Source of the DNA: Polydactylus sextarius
Lineage: Eukaryota > Chordata > Actinopteri > Polynemidae
Direction of reading: 5' to 3'
Assembly: GCA_016801845.1 (NCBI GenBank)
Contig: CM028913.1
Location: forward strand, 21,170,065 to 21,234,064
Length of the DNA stretch: 64,000 nt
Shown piece after piece: positions 9,425 to 29,300 of this stretch. How positions within the stretch are numbered: the stretch's first letter is position 1; every line of letters starts with the position of its first letter. A program made the translations under genes and the position numbers. Under the pieces are notes generated by a model, which was not told where the DNA came from, did no database searches, and worked only from the letters and a program-made list of their open reading frames with translations.

Positions 9425-10530
9425 TAAGTCATAGCTCTGTGGAGCCGTCTATTCCAGTAAACCTCAGCAGCAATGACTTTATGAACTTTTTTACAAATAA
9501 AATTATTGTCATCAGAGATAAAATTAGTTACCTCCTTCCCACTTCTGGCACTGATATTTCACCCAGTTCAGTAGACTTTGGAATCAGCATTAACAGCTGG
9601 CTTTTATCTGGACAGTTTTTCTCCCATGATTGATTTCTAGATCTCTCATATTTCTCCAGTATTGGCTGCTCTTCATTGGCTTCCGGTAAAATCTATCCTA
9701 ATAGATCACTTCGATCACAAACTGCTGGTTTACTTGTGGTTACTAGAGTCTCTAAGACCAGAATGGGAGGTAGAGCCGTCAGTTATCAGGCTCCTCTCTT
9801 ATGGAACCAGCTCCAAGTTTGGGTCCGGGAGGCAGACACTGTTTCTACCTTTAAGGTTAGACTAAAAACTTTCCTTTATGATAAAGCCTATAGTTAAGGA
9901 TGGTCCAGGCAGGACACGGGCCTGCCTGAACCATCCTTTAGTTAAGCTGTTATAGGATTAGACTGCTGGGGGACTCTGACAATACACTGCTCCTCTCTGT
10001 CCCTCACTCCTCACGTCTCTTTCTCTCCCTCACACTTCATGTCCTGAAATTAATATTTATATATTACATATTTTTAACATCATCTGCTCTCTCTCACAGT
10101 TGTGTCTCCCCCTACCCCTTTCTTTTTTACAGGAAGTTTTGACTCCAGAGCTGTTGGACTCCAATTCTTTGACGACATCATCATTTTACTTTAACAACTA
10201 CTTGTAACCATCTACTCTCTACTGTCTCTTCCTGGTCTCCCACTTTTCTTCCTCCCCCCTCCCCCGTCCTCCTCCCTCTCTTTCCTCCGTTTCTTCTCTT
10301 TTCCCTGTTTTCATTTCACTCCAACCGGTCGAGGCAGATGACCGTCCACTCTGAGTCTGGTTCTGCTGGAGGTTTCTTCCTGTTAAAAGGGAGTTTTTCC
10401 TCTCCATTGTCGCCAAGCTTGCTCATTGTGGAAATGTTGGGTTTCTCTATGTAAAGTGCCTTGAGATAAATGTTTTTATGACCTGGCGCTATATAAATAA
10501 AATAAATTGAATTGAATTGAATTGAATATA
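9425..10530 (+). mobile_element. L2/Maui-like LINE, internally deleted, with 3' tail
   Basis: 9,439-9,633 encodes a linker typical of fish L2-like ORF2 (SSNDFMNFFTNKI, IRDKI). At about 9,660 it jumps to the ORF2 C terminus (LAALHWLPVK, SKTRMGGRAVSYQAPLLWNQ, STFKVRLKTFLYDKAYS), so the reverse-transcriptase core is deleted. The last portion reads in two overlapping frames because of a frameshift near 9,700. The 3' untranslated part is pyrimidine-rich, then 'cttcctgttaaaagggagtt' and 'tggcgctatataaataaaat', and it ends in (attga)n at about 10,500-10,527, the tail used by this type of element. The L2/Maui label rests on memory. Confidence 0.75.
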
Positions 10531-11469
10531 AAATGTCTCTTTTCTCTTCTTTCTTTTCATGGTCGTTCACTCTGAACCTGCTCACCGTGGAAACTGTTCC
10601 CTTTTTCTATTCTATAACATTGTAAACTACTATGAAATAAATAATATTCTTATGTTACTTAAAAACATATTTTTATTAAATATAGTTATATGAAACATAC
10701 AATATAAATTCCTATTAATGGCTCTTACAGTCATAAAACATTTAATTCCTTATTGTTAAGTGCGTTAATTTAAAAAACCACTAGGTGGGATGCACTTGTG
10801 TTTAGACACAATGTAGGTATGTGACTCAGGTTCTTGCTCTTATTATGAGACGTCAGGTGTAGAGGTAATGGTTTTTCTGACCGACCCGTCTAGGACAAGC
10901 TAAGCTAACTGTGAGCTTCTTAGATTGCTTTTAGTTGGAAGTTTTTTTTTTTTTGTATTCTGAAATATTTTATTATTAAACATAAAAAAGAGGAATTCTG
11001 AGTTTTTGGATTTGTCGCGTCAGACTGGTTGCTGAACACCTGCTCCATTAGTGGCACATAAAAAGAAGAAAGAGTGCCACTTACATAAAGTCAGAAAAAC
11101 TCTACTTCACTGGAAGAAGACACGCAACGAATTCACCCGAGGAGCGTGAAAAAGGATTACTTACTGTAGTGGCCATTTGTCCAGAAAAAACAAATTAAAC
11201 TTTAAACCAAACATAATCAAAAGGCCACTGATGCACCATGGTGATGTGGTTTGATGCAGGCAAAAGAAGATAAATGTCCAATCCTGATTCTTGCTTTTTG
11301 TTATGATTTATTTCAAAATAAATAAAGCAAACAAAATCATGGCTGCTGGTGCCTCCTTTGCACTGGTAAAAAACCATATGCCCACCCAGGTGCATGCTGG
11401 TCGTCAAAGTGCCAAAAGTGACAAAAGTAGAAATCCAAAGCCATCAAGAGAAACGAGCAAAAACGCCTT
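10531..11469. other. Intergenic, no gene seen
   Basis: AT-rich DNA with no coherent reading frame or splice structure. Possible decayed interspersed-repeat sequence begins before 11,469, but I cannot place its edge. Confidence 0.45.
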
Positions 11470-12425
11470 TTTCTGCTAATTATAGCGTCCCCTAGAGGCC
11501 AAATGGCACCAAATTGATTGGGCTTACTTAAGACGTGATTCTTAATCTGTACAGTGAGTTTGATCAAGAGGGATTGAGGATTTGCTGAGATACGAACAAA
11601 CTTCCTGTTTGCCGGCTTCGCTGCTGATTTTGATTGGCTGTGGCGGACAAACGCTTTTGCTACAAAAATAAAATCATGTGAGGCTTTTGTCAGGCATGGT
11701 CTAAAAATCATTTGTGCCGAGTTTCATGACGATGGGACAGAATTTGACTCCTGTGTAGAGTTAAGTTTCATTTTTGATGAAATCAAATATGGCGGCCAGT
11801 TTTTATGATTTCGTAAAAACTTTGCATTGACCATTGATGGGTCAAATCACTGTGTCAGCAGTCATGACAATTGAATTAAAATTCCAAACGGATCAAGAGA
11901 TATGAGCAAAAACACGTTTTTGATAATTATAGCGCCACCTAGTGGCCAAATGACACCAAATTGATTTCAACCACTCAAGATGAGGTTTTGGGACTGCCCA
12001 TTAAGTTTGATTAAGATATCTCATATTATTGCAGAGATGTGAGGTAACTTCCTGTTTGGCGGCTTCGTCGCTGATTTTGATTGGCTGTTGCTATCGAACG
12101 GTTGACATCTGTAAAAAATCTGAATACAATCTTTATGAAGGTTAGTCTGAAGATCATGTGTGCCAAGTTTGTGAAAATCGACCACACAAGTCAAAAGTTA
12201 TGAGCATAAACGTGAGTGCAACTTTGACCAGTTGGTGGCGCTAAAGTGTGTGTGCTGCTGGTTTGAAATTTGCAGAAATTGATATTGAGCCTGACCACAA
12301 TGAGTGTGCCAAATTAGAAAATTTTTGACCAATTGATTCTATGAGCTGCCATAGACTTCCATTGCACGGAATAATAATAATAAGAAAAGGTAGTAAAACA
12401 ATGGTGGCTTCGCTGCTTGGCCACC
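11470..12425. repeat. Interspersed fish repeat, copy 2, with internal ~440-bp sub-repeats
   Basis: This copy shares most of 883-1,228 and extends further. It contains two diverged sub-repeats. One starts at about 11,480 ('aattatagcgtcccctagag') and the other at about 11,924 ('aattatagcgccacctagtg'). Each then reads 'ggccaaatg-caccaaattgatt', later 'acttcctgtttg-cggcttcg' and 'ctgattttgattggctg'. The end (12,340-12,425) has 'cttccattgcacggaataat', an AAT run, and 'gctgcttggccaccaattat', whose reverse complement resembles the start of copy 1 (ggtggccaagc). This suggests terminal inverted repeats and hence a non-autonomous DNA element, but class is uncertain. Confidence 0.7.
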
Positions 12426-13859
12426 AATTATAGTGACTATTATATCACATTGTCGTTACAACAAAAACCCTCAACAACTCAGGCACAAGATGATTAACAG
12501 GAAACAAAAGTTGAAAAAAACATTTAATACCCACTAAACATGTTGTTTTTCTGTAATCGTTTTTTTTTTTTTTTTTTTTATTAAATTTCTGCCTCATTTT
12601 ACCTCTTTAAGCCTCAAAAAAAATCAGCCTTGTTTTTGGTTGAACTGGTTAAAAGCGACAGGCACATGTTAACAGGAGGAGTGACGAGTTAAAAACTGTT
12701 CAAAACCACTGCCTTTGATTACTGTATATTATTTATGACAAGTTCAGACAAATCCTTCGCATTTTGACCTTCATCATATCTGTGTTATATTTAGTGCCTG
12801 TAAAAAATAAAAAAATATTCACTGTCGTCAGTATTTTTTTTTTTTTTTTTTTGTTTCATGTTATGAGTTTTTTAAAACCATAATGGATGCAAGTCAGCTC
12901 TACCAATGGCAGCAGCTTTGGAAAAGAAATAAAGAGTCTAAGTGTTAAAAGATAAATCTGAATAAATGTGTAACATAAAAACTATAACTGGAGATACTGA
13001 ACTCAAAGAGTTCCCATTTTCTTCTTTCTTGTTTATTTATTTATTTTTTAATAGTGTTTTTGTTTTTGTGTTGTCAAAACCCTCATTCAACACTAGAGGG
13101 AGTCATCATTTAATTACTGGGGTTTAAAATAAAGTAGAATATACACTGAATTTAATGTGTTCTTCTAAAATTATTACTCTACTAGTTATATTTATATTTA
13201 CCTACCTACTATTTGTTTTACTAAATTCTTTATATTAGAATTGAGGGGAGTTTACCATGTTAATTAATTGAGACACCAACTAGGAAATACATGTAGAAGT
13301 GAAAGTAAAAGTCCTATAGTTTAATGTTTTGTAGCTGTTCTATATGTAACAAAGGCTCCAGTGTGTGAAGATTAGTGAAGTTTCTTATTTTTTTTTTAAT
13401 GTTCATCCATGACCAAGAAAATTGGAGTTAAAATTAGTTGCAATAATATTTTTCATTATTAATGCAACACAGACAAAGTGATTTAGACATTACAGGATAT
13501 ATAATACAGAAACACAACGCTGATTAGATGAGTTGAGATAAAAATATATAAATAAATAACCAGATATGTTCCTATTACAATATACAGAACACTATTACAA
13601 GAGAAAAAGGAGAAGTCTTTAATGCAGGAAAGAGAAGATAATGGTGCTTAAATAAGTATGATACAATAAAAACAAAGAAGTCTAATCTCTAATCTTATCA
13701 AATATAATCTCCTCCCAAACTCCTTATCTATGACTAATAACTGTTAATTATGTCTATGTTTAAAAGTAAACACTACAGTCAGTTTAAATCGGAAAATAAG
13801 ATGAGATGAATAAGTTTAAAAAATATTTTTAGAATAATATATTTATGTGCACAGCCTGT
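12426..13859. other. Intergenic between the repeat cluster and sdc2
   Basis: AT-rich DNA with several T-runs (for example near 12,560 and 12,835). No gene, RNA or recognisable repeat is seen. Confidence 0.5.
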
Positions 13860-14180
13860 TGCCCTACGTCACGCCGTGATGACGTGTGACGTGACGTCGC
13901 GAAGCCACGCTGCAGTCTCCAAACAACTTTTCCAGAGGCGAAGCCTCCACATCACAGCGCGAGCGGAGCCGTTTCACACCGAAGGTCGCTGAGATTTTAC
14001 CCGAGTTGAGACGAAAACACCAGAGAAAAACGTGTCGAGGAACCGAGCTGAACTCTCAACTTTAGGTTTATTTTTGGCCTCTAGTGTATTTAATTATTTT
14101 TGTCCTTCTTTTGTTGTTTTTTGTTTTGTTTGTTTGTTTTTTTTTAAACCGACGTTTTCGTTTCTTCTGGAAGTTTAAAA
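13860..14180 (+). promoter_or_regulatory. sdc2: sdc2 promoter and 5' UTR
   Basis: A CpG-rich segment begins abruptly after AT-rich DNA. Overlapping CRE-like half sites lie at 13,864-13,900 ('ctacgtcacg', 'gatgacgtgtgacgtgacgt'), and GC-rich sequence follows to about 14,050. The start codon at 14,181 sits in aaaaATGA. The transcription start is not fixed; it probably lies between 13,900 and 14,000. Confidence 0.65.
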
Positions 14181-20311
<6,131 letters not shown>

Positions 20312-23310
20312 ATTTAACAACAGGGACTTTAAATGGAAGCTGTCACCTGCTAATCAGGGCTGAGAACGGATCCATAAACAGCTGAAGATGATTCTGCTTG
20401 TTGAAGTCTGAAGTCAAGCACCTCTGCTCTTCTTCAGTGCGCCTTAGATTATTTTTTTCCTTTTTGTTTTTCCTACGTACCTCGTCTGCCTTTTGTCATT
20501 TTGTCTACGTAATGTTCAGTTTTTGTGAAGAAGAGGTCATAAAAACAAATAAGACTATTAAAATACTTTCGCATCATTTCATTCCAGGGAAGGAGTTGCA
20601 CATTTAACACACATCTTAAATTTTAAGAAACTCCTCATGAATATCACAGCGGGAATCAACCATTCTAGTCTAGGACAGTAATCAACTAGTACTGATAATA
20701 TTGTGCCTTTAAACCCACATTACTTCTCTATGCTGAAGCACATGAGGCTAGACTTTGTTACTGTATTACAGAGAAATCAGATGTCACATTTACCAGAACT
20801 AAAGAGTCTCAGCTCGGTGGAGCAGCGAGAGGAAGTAAACAAGTGGATAGTCTGCACACATTTTAAATGCTGTTAATGAAGCGGTGCCACATACGGGATA
20901 AATTACAGACATTGATACTCTTTATCTTTTATTTGAGGTCAGATTTGCTTTGTTAACGTTTGGCATTGTTACATTTCATTTTCTGTACGCTTTGCTGAAT
21001 TGAAGATTTTTTTTTGTGTGTGTGTTTGTGTGTGTTGTGAGGAATGAGTGTTTTTTTTTTATATGCTGTCCAGTATTGGTATGAGAGACTTTGTTACTCT
21101 ACAGGTACATAATTTTATTGTTGTTTCTCACAGATATTTCACACTTACAGAACTGACCAAATATAAATGTGCTTTAGTTGTCTTTGGAACATTATTTTAG
21201 TAGTAGCTTTTTTTTCAATGTGTTTTTGCCTATTTAGAGATTATATTGATGTAAGTGATTATCTTTTATTTCTTTTAAAGAAAGATTTATGTGTTTTCAT
21301 TACATTCATACAGTGCTAGCCTTAAGCAGGTAAAAGTCCCTCAACTTTGCATCTGTCCAACATTAGTAATATATTCAGGACTATTTTATTCGGTGACTGG
21401 GTGCAGCAGAGATGAGGGACGGGACTGCTAAGGTAGAGCCAAGGCTAATGACTATAATTCACAAACCGTAGAAGTGACCAATTTTGTCTGACAAAAGCCA
21501 AATCACATTCCTGTCTCACTGTCAACTGTATACAGCTGTAATGGCGGGTTTGAAGTTAAAGGGACAGCAGGGTGGTTGGTGTTTCTCACAGGTAATAGAG
21601 TCAGGGGTTCGTTCAGGCAGCAGAGTCGGAGCAGCGTAGCCAAACGGGAGTTTCCAACTCTGCAACGTTTACAATTCCAGTCCGAGTATAAGCATGTCAG
21701 GTTTTAATTCTCAGCCTATACCTCAGCCTCAGTCAAAGGAGTGCGAGATCTTTTAGAGACTTTTACAGCTTCACGATGAACAGCATTGACAACTGGGTGT
21801 CATTCATTTTCAACAGCACATACTTTTTACTTGTATACACCCTGTAAAAAATATATATAGATATATTTTAGTGAATATATTAGGGTTTTGCCCTATGTAT
21901 AGAGGAATTTTATCCAGCTATTTACTGTGTTGATTTCACAGAGGAATACTTTTCATATCAGCCTTTTATTGAAATGAGGGGGGAAGTTGACGCACGATTA
22001 GTGGCTTTACAACCTTGAACCAAAAAGTCAAATTAAATAACATATTTTTCTCAAACCAACTGTGTGGTTGTCAACATGACTAAAATTAGTGGTTGATACA
22101 TACAGTGAGGTGGGGTTACGTGGTTAAAGTATGACTAGACCTGATGTTTATCTACACAGTTTATTCTTCTGTTGCTCTGAATTTATTGTCACGTAACAAA
22201 TCATTAATCTGTACCTTATAGGACTGTAACGGCCGTTTTTATTTTCCTTTGTTAAGAGTCACTGCCCCTACCTGTTTTGTCTAATAAGTTTGATTACCTT
22301 TGTGTGTGTGTGAGTGTGTGTGTGTGTGCAATGCTACATTTATTTTTTGTGCTTTAGTCAAGTCTACTTGATTTAGTGTTTTTGTGATATAATTGCCTTG
22401 GCCACATTAGAACTATAGCTAACAGTCTCTTAGACTATCTGAATTCAGATGCAAACTACCTATTCCCTAAGGCTGGTAATAAACAGGACGATCTGATCAC
22501 TAACCCACTGTAACTTCCTGTTGATAACATGAGTTTTTTTTTTTTTTTTTCGGGCATTTGAATCCTCAGTGCCTCGTAATTCAGCGTCTACATTCATTTA
22601 AAGCATTAGTGTCACACATTGACCTTTCAAGCTGTACGGAATCACATCAGTAGTAGTTTTTGGTCAGGTTTAATTTTGACAAATAACACTGACATTTCCG
22701 TCGACGGCATCACCAGAAATGTCTGAGATGAACCGTGAACCCGCTGAGGGTTAAAAGACAAGGGTCACAACTTGCTGTTAGTCCAACAAGTGATGACACA
22801 GTAACGTTTCTTTTCTAGGATCTCTGTAAGTTTATACAGTATGTTGATGATACTATAATTTATATGTATTAATTTATACTTGCTTAGACACTAGTGCAGG
22901 TTAAAAGGTCAGTGATAAATTGGGACTGTACAGTATTTACTCATGGTCAAAGCCTCTTTGTGCCTACTGCTCCTTTTTTTTTAATATTTATGTTTTTAGA
23001 CAATTTAGAGGCTCTGGTTCAATTGAATTTCAGTTTCAATTTAGAAATGCCTTTTTTTTCTCGTATGAGTGGCTTTAATAAATGATTAAAAGCAGAATAA
23101 TAAGTTACTTGTAAATATTTTGCAGCTTTAATTTTTATCAAAGTTGAATATGAATTGACTGAAGCCTTGAGTTAGCAAATAATCACCTACACAAGGGTGA
23201 GGACCAACCAAAAATCAACTTACCAATAAGAAACGTAATGTACAGGCGGCCTACAGAGAACCGTGTTGCTGAAATGGTGTATCTCATGAGGTTCACTACT
23301 GAATAAAATA
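20312..23310 (+). other. sdc2: sdc2 3' UTR (long)
   Basis: No new coding frame follows the sdc2 stop, and the sequence is AT-rich with many T-runs. AATAAA signals occur near 22,481, 23,078 and 23,303. The last one, in 'gaataaaatatgaggc', is the likely distal poly(A) signal. A 3-kb 3' UTR is in line with syndecan-2 transcripts in other vertebrates. The exact end is inferred. Confidence 0.5.
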
Positions 23311-24566
23311 TGAGGCTTTAATGCAACACTGAAACTGGCTGTTTGTCATTCTTTTGGCTTAAAGGATCGGTCTGAATATAAGGTCATACATTCCTTCTAT
23401 CCTCTCGTACACACAAGGCACAACATGACAGATGTATTCACTCAATAGCTTGTGTTGTTTTATTCAGCAGCCTCTGTCCCTCTTATTTTCTGTACTTTTA
23501 TGGCCTTTTTTATCTTTCATTTCCCTTTTCTACTGTGTCTGTCTCTGACATATACAAAATAAGATGCGCGTGATCTTTGGAAGTTTTGCTATAAAGTTGT
23601 GTTTTGTTTTTTATTGTTGTGTTTTCTCTATGTGGGTAATCACCATGAACCAAATTCATCAGATGACACTGATGATGATGACAACTCTGACTTTTATGTT
23701 CTGACCTAAACTATTAGTCAAAAAACTTGTGTTAAATGTCGCTCCAGTTTAAGGTCAGCTGCAGGTAAACGCACTCAAATGGAGTTTTTGTGCTCAGTTT
23801 GTTTGCACAGTAGCACAGAAAAAAAACATTTTCTACTGACCTCAAGAAATATCCTATTACAAATGTAAGTGCCAGAAAAAAAAAAAAAAAAAAAAAAAAA
23901 AGATTTCAAACCACTGTGTTAAACCAAGCCAGCAACATGAGGATGGAGCCAAATGGTCAGATGTTTTCCAAAACCCAATGATGCAGAGAAGAAAACACAA
24001 ATGGCAGAAGAAAAGAGGAAACTGAAAAAGAGCAGACAGAGTGTCTTATGTCCATATGTACAAAAGCAAATGGAAAAGAGGAAGAAAACTAAGAAGTAAA
24101 CACGAATCTGATCTTTCTTAAAGGGTGGGTCATTTACAGTGAAAGCCAATGGCTGGAGAAGCAGTGGCTAAAAAATTGAGGGGGGGTTGAAAACCACAGT
24201 GCAATGTGGGCATGTGGTGTGGTGTTTTCTTTTAGTGTGGATACAATATAGTCTGCAAAAAAATGATGTGAAAATGTACGAAAACACATTATATATATAT
24301 CGCATATCAAGCACTTAATAATTTACAGAGACACTTTGAACAGAAATTCATTTCTGGTTATTCCAGTTACATGTGTTGTTTCTTTGAAAACATAACAAAG
24401 TCAACCTTGAGCTGTAGTATCAATATAGATTTTTTTTTTTTTAATGCAAGCCACAATAAAGTAAATTTCACAGTTGGTAGAGACACGACAGCCCAGGAAA
24501 GATACACGAATAAACTAAAATCAAGATCCAAAAAAAAAAAAAAAAAACAAAAAACAGTGTGCAGTG

Positions 24567-24644
<78 letters not shown>

Positions 24645-25544
24645 ACTAAACTGGAACACAGTCATCTCTTCCAGTTAAAGACATACAGGCAACTGCAGTC
24701 TATACTTACACAAGAACCATGTTAAATTGTATTTAAAGGGATAAAATCTATCTAAAAATACCCATGTGCTGCTCAAGCATACCTTATTTCTTGGCTGAAG
24801 TACCTAAGCAATCACTCCAGGCTATAGGCCAAAGGAAACATTTCATGTGATAGTTTCACTATTAAAATAAACAAAAAAGCAGGTTACCACATAAAAATAA
24901 CAAAAGGTTGGCATTAGCTGCTCTTTTAGGTGTGTCTCTGAACAGGAAGAAAGGCCCAGGTGTGTTTCACACTCCTTTTTATAGACTATGCACCCTTGTG
25001 TTAGTTAAACTCTTGTAATTGCCCCTCCCAAATATGTATTCACATTGTTCATAGACACCATAATCTATCCTGAATTACACTGAAAAGTATATACATATCA
25101 GGTTTGGAACAGGTACTAATTTTAAAGGCCTTTATTTATGCTGGGATTACACTTCTGTCAGGTATACACCCAAAATCATTAAATGATTCAGCTGTGTTTT
25201 AAGTGCAAGCTTTGAGAGGTTGTTATGTGTTTTAACAAAAGTTTTTTTTTTTTTTAAGTGTAACGGTTATCTTACACTAGTTAATGACAAATTACTGGTG
25301 TCGTTTTTAATCTAAACTGACTTTCTTAGGGAGTTTATAATTGTATTTCCCTACTGGACATTTAAACAGAGAAAAAACATCTTCCAAAATAACCAACACT
25401 TAGTTGTTTCAACAAATAGTAAAGAAATATAATTGTGTCCTAAAGTGTTTAAAACAGATTATTTAACCATCATTATGTGTTATTATCACTTGTAGATGTA
25501 GTAATTGTACTAAATGCCTTAAAATATCTCTAAAAGACAATACT
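23311..25544. other. Intergenic between sdc2 and cpq
   Basis: No gene is seen. It holds an A-run at about 23,876-23,901, another at 24,531-24,547, and a long TA microsatellite. Confidence 0.5.
24571..24641. repeat. (TA)n microsatellite
   Basis: About 35 uninterrupted TA units in the sdc2-cpq intergenic region. Confidence 0.95.
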
Positions 25545-25800
25545 TTTATTGTGAAACCAGGCAAACCGGAAGTTTTTTCACCTCGCGCAAGTCGAAGTCA
25601 CGAGTCCGGAAGTGTTTTTTTTTTTTTTTTTTTTTTTTTTTACAGCTTTTTAAAGTCTTGTAACATCAACAAAGACATCACCTTCGGCCTGAAGGGTTTG
25701 TGTTATTTTTATGAAAGTTTCAATTTAAGTTTTCTATCATTGTTATCATTGTCGCTAATTATGTTTCGCTCCGTCCTCAGTAACGTTAGTTTGTATTAAA
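25545..25800 (+). promoter_or_regulatory. cpq: Probable cpq promoter and untranslated first exon
   Basis: Two ETS-type CCGGAAGT sites lie about 40 bp apart (around 25,566 and 25,607), with CpGs between them ('cctcgcgcaagtcg') and a following T-run. This is typical of TATA-less housekeeping promoters. The first coding exon of cpq starts directly after an acceptor at 26,331-26,332, so at least one untranslated exon must lie upstream. It most likely lies here, but its donor was not fixed. Confidence 0.5.
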
Positions 25801-26332
25801 ACCGCTTTCAAAAGCTGTCTGATATCACAGTTTACATATAAAATATAACTGAATGAACTGAACTAAAGCCTGAGAAGTGGCATTTGTTGTGTGACATATT
25901 TGAATTTCACACTTAAAATATTTAGTTATGACCGAAAATAAAGCTGTAACTTTAATATAATGTTACTTTCCCTCTATATACATTATTAGATATATGTGAT
26001 GTTGTTATACTACAACAAATTAAATGTATTTTCATACTGATGTAATCAGATTAGCTACACAGCTCTGTGTTTGTGCTGCTGGTTCAGGATGAGTCATTGG
26101 CATCTCGCTGTTGATTAGTCCCACTCTGTAAAGAGTTTCAGATTACCAGTAAAAGTGATGGGTTAAGTGTGAGTCAGTCTCTCAGTGTTGTATCCGGAGA
26201 TTTTCGTCCAAATCTGTAGCATCATGGGATCCATTATGTGTTGCTATTTACAGGAAAATTTCCCAGTAAGAGTTTGTTTGTCCACCCTTTATGAGATACC
26301 TCATAATCACACTGATGTCTTGTCTTCCACAG
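25801..26332. other. cpq: Probable first intron of cpq
   Basis: AT-rich DNA with no other gene signal. It ends in the acceptor 'cttgtcttccacag' immediately before the cpq start codon. Confidence 0.45.
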
Positions 26333-29300
26333 ATGTCTCGGGACGACACACAACCCTCCCTCCTCTACCTCCTCATGACTTTCTCCATGTTGTCGTCTGT
26401 GTGTGTCTGTCACCCTCGCTCTTCATGGCCCATGAGTTCAAGGGCTGTGGCCAGGGCTGCGTTCAGTAATACAGCAAGGAAAGGTACTCAGTCTCCTAAC
26501 ATCACCACCAGTTCAGATAACAGTGTGCGTGTGCATGAAAACTAGGGCAGACACCAGATTGTGGTCAGTAATTTATTTAGATATTATGGGGAGAAAAAGC
26601 AGTGGTTTAGAAATCAAGCAGCTAAAAATACATGTCAAATTCCTATCCTGTTATTAACAGCTTATGTTGAATACTGGATTGAAAAGCATTGAATCTCTGC
26701 TCTTACAGTTTTTAGATTCACTAAAACGTATATTTCTATTTCAGCCTTTTATCACTAAAACATTCTGACTGTGGTCTCAGTCAGTATGTTTATTCTAATC
26801 ACCACTGATTTAAACTATGTAAAACGTCATATTTACATTGCCTTTCTAATTTATTAAGATTTATCTTTGATTTGTGCAAGACTCCTTAGTACTTCTTCAG
26901 TGGTTACATTGTATCAACTTTTCTGCATTTCATTGTAACAGTTAAATATTCTCTAATAAAAGGGATGAAACCTAATTTTTTTTGTATGTCTTGTTGTGTG
27001 AATCCAGCTTCAGATACAGCAGCAGAAGTAGCAGGTTACGCCGATGTGGCCAAACAGATCATTGACCTTGCTGTGTTCGGTGCTGCTCAGAACCGCTCTT
27101 ACAGGCGGCTGGCCGACTTCACAGATGCTATAGGCAACCGTGTCAGTGGCTCACACAACCTGGAGATGGCTATTAAATACATGTACAGTGCTATGACACA
27201 GGATGGGTTGGATGTCCATCTGGGTGAGTGTGGCGTTGTTTTCTGTCTCACTTGTTACAGGTCAGGTTGCTTATATTAAAAACAACTCTAAAAGTCTTGT
27301 GTCCTCTCCTGTGGTTTCTTCTATAGAGCCTGTGAAAATCCCACACTGGGTGAGAGGGAAGGAGAGTGCAGAAATGATTATGCCCAGGGTAAAAACTCTG
27401 GCCATACTGGGACTTGGTAGCAGTGTAGGAACACCACCTGAGGGTAAAAACTGTATAAATTCATCTTAATTCCTGCCATCTGTCATCCATCCTCCTTTTC
27501 CATCTCACAGTCTTGTTTTCCCTGTAGGTATTGGGGCTGAAGTGCTAGTGGTTGAGTCTTTTGAAGAACTGAAACGTAGAGCCAGTGAGGCTGTGGGAAA
27601 GATTGTGGTCTTTAACCAACCATTTGTCAGCTATGGAGAGACGGTGGCATACCGTGTTTTCGGCGCCTCTGAGGCAGCTAAAGTTGGGGCAGTGGCCACT
27701 CTGATTCGATCTGTCACCCCCTTCTCCATTAACAGGTATCTGGTATACAGATAAGAAATAAAGAAGTACTGTAACAGTAGATACGAAATTTGCACATAAT
27801 CATTTCATCACCTTATTCATTTCCATCCTCGTCTTTCCTTCAATAGTCCCCACACGGGTTGGCAGGACTACCAGGATGGAGTGAAGCGTATCCCCACAGC
27901 CTGTATCACCATAGAGGATGCTGAGCTGATGTGGCGGATGGCGCAGAGGGGCCAGAAAATTGTGGTCAAACTCACAATGGAAGCCAAGACTCTGCCAGAT
28001 GCTGACTCTTTCAACACGGTGGCAGAAATAAAAGGCTGGCAACACCCTGAGCAGGTAGCACTCACTCACTCACTCACTCACTCACTCACTCCACATTTAC
28101 CCTGCTGTCTGACTTGTTTATCTGTGTTTATCATTCTGCAGCAGTGTCTCCTTTCTAGTGTTTTAGTGTCAGGGTAAATCTTTTGGGTGTGCCTTCACAG
28201 TAAACTGTGTGGGAAACAGATGTCCTGTTTGAATTACATTTTTGGAAGAAAAACTGTCTGTAACTATTCTTCTCTCTGACCTAATTCATTTTTCTCTCTG
28301 TCTTGTCCTTGGTTTAGTGGGAAGAAGAATAAATACGATGACCTCATTTTGCTGACTTATATTCCCACAGATACTTAGTTTGCCATTATTTTGACGGTGT
28401 GTGCATGTGAGAGAGTGATCTAATCTTTCCAGAGAGGCGCAGAAGCTTTGCTTAGCTGGAAATGTCACGTACACTAATTCATTGTATGAGAGGATTTCTA
28501 TAGAAACGCAACAGTGTATAAACAAACTGTTAACCTGCTGCTTAAGGGTTTTTTGATGTTATGAAAAAGATTTTTTTTAAAGAGTTTGTGTGTTTTAAAA
28601 TTCCTATAAAACACACAAATGACCATATAAAATGATTAATATAGATAAAAACCTGACATTACTTAAGTTTTTTTAGATCAGTGCATTTTTTCTCTTATTA
28701 GCCAGTCTAAACAACTCAACTGAAATTATAGGCCTGCTGAAATTAACCCCTCCTTTTATGGTATGAACACAGCTGTCATTTGAACACATGGTAATGTAAG
28801 CAAACACAGCGATGATTTGAATCTGTGGGCTTTTTTCCCCCCCAGTGCTGCCTGTACAGAAAACAACAATCATTCAAACTATTTGTTTTTAATTGTCAGG
28901 CTCTGAAAAGGCTGATTGATCAGCTGTGTATGAGTTGATGGAAATGGATGTAACCTCCACGAGGAACATTGACCTGGAACCAGCATAAACTTAATCTGAT
29001 TCCAGTATAAACCGTATAAAATGTGTGGTCACGTTGTTAGTCTGTCACAGGACTTGGAACTGAACACATGAACACACAGACTGTGTGCGAATTAGAGAAA
29101 TAGTTACCACTTTTATCATTTTTTTCACTGCCATACTCTTCAGTCATAGGATAAGATGGTGAAATATGTTTTGCCCTAAGCACGACGCCTATCTCCTCAG
29201 AGAGCAAATACATTATCTCACCCAGCTTGCAGCCATGCAGGATCCAGACACGTCTTGCAGGTATAACCTGATCAACAGATAAGACGCCATGACATGAAAG

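Noticed and set aside
11291..11711. 60-124 codon frames on both strands
   Set aside because: They lie at and within the interspersed repeat, and the minus-strand frame shares its tail with the frame at 827-1,123 in the other repeat copy. They are repeat-derived, not genes.
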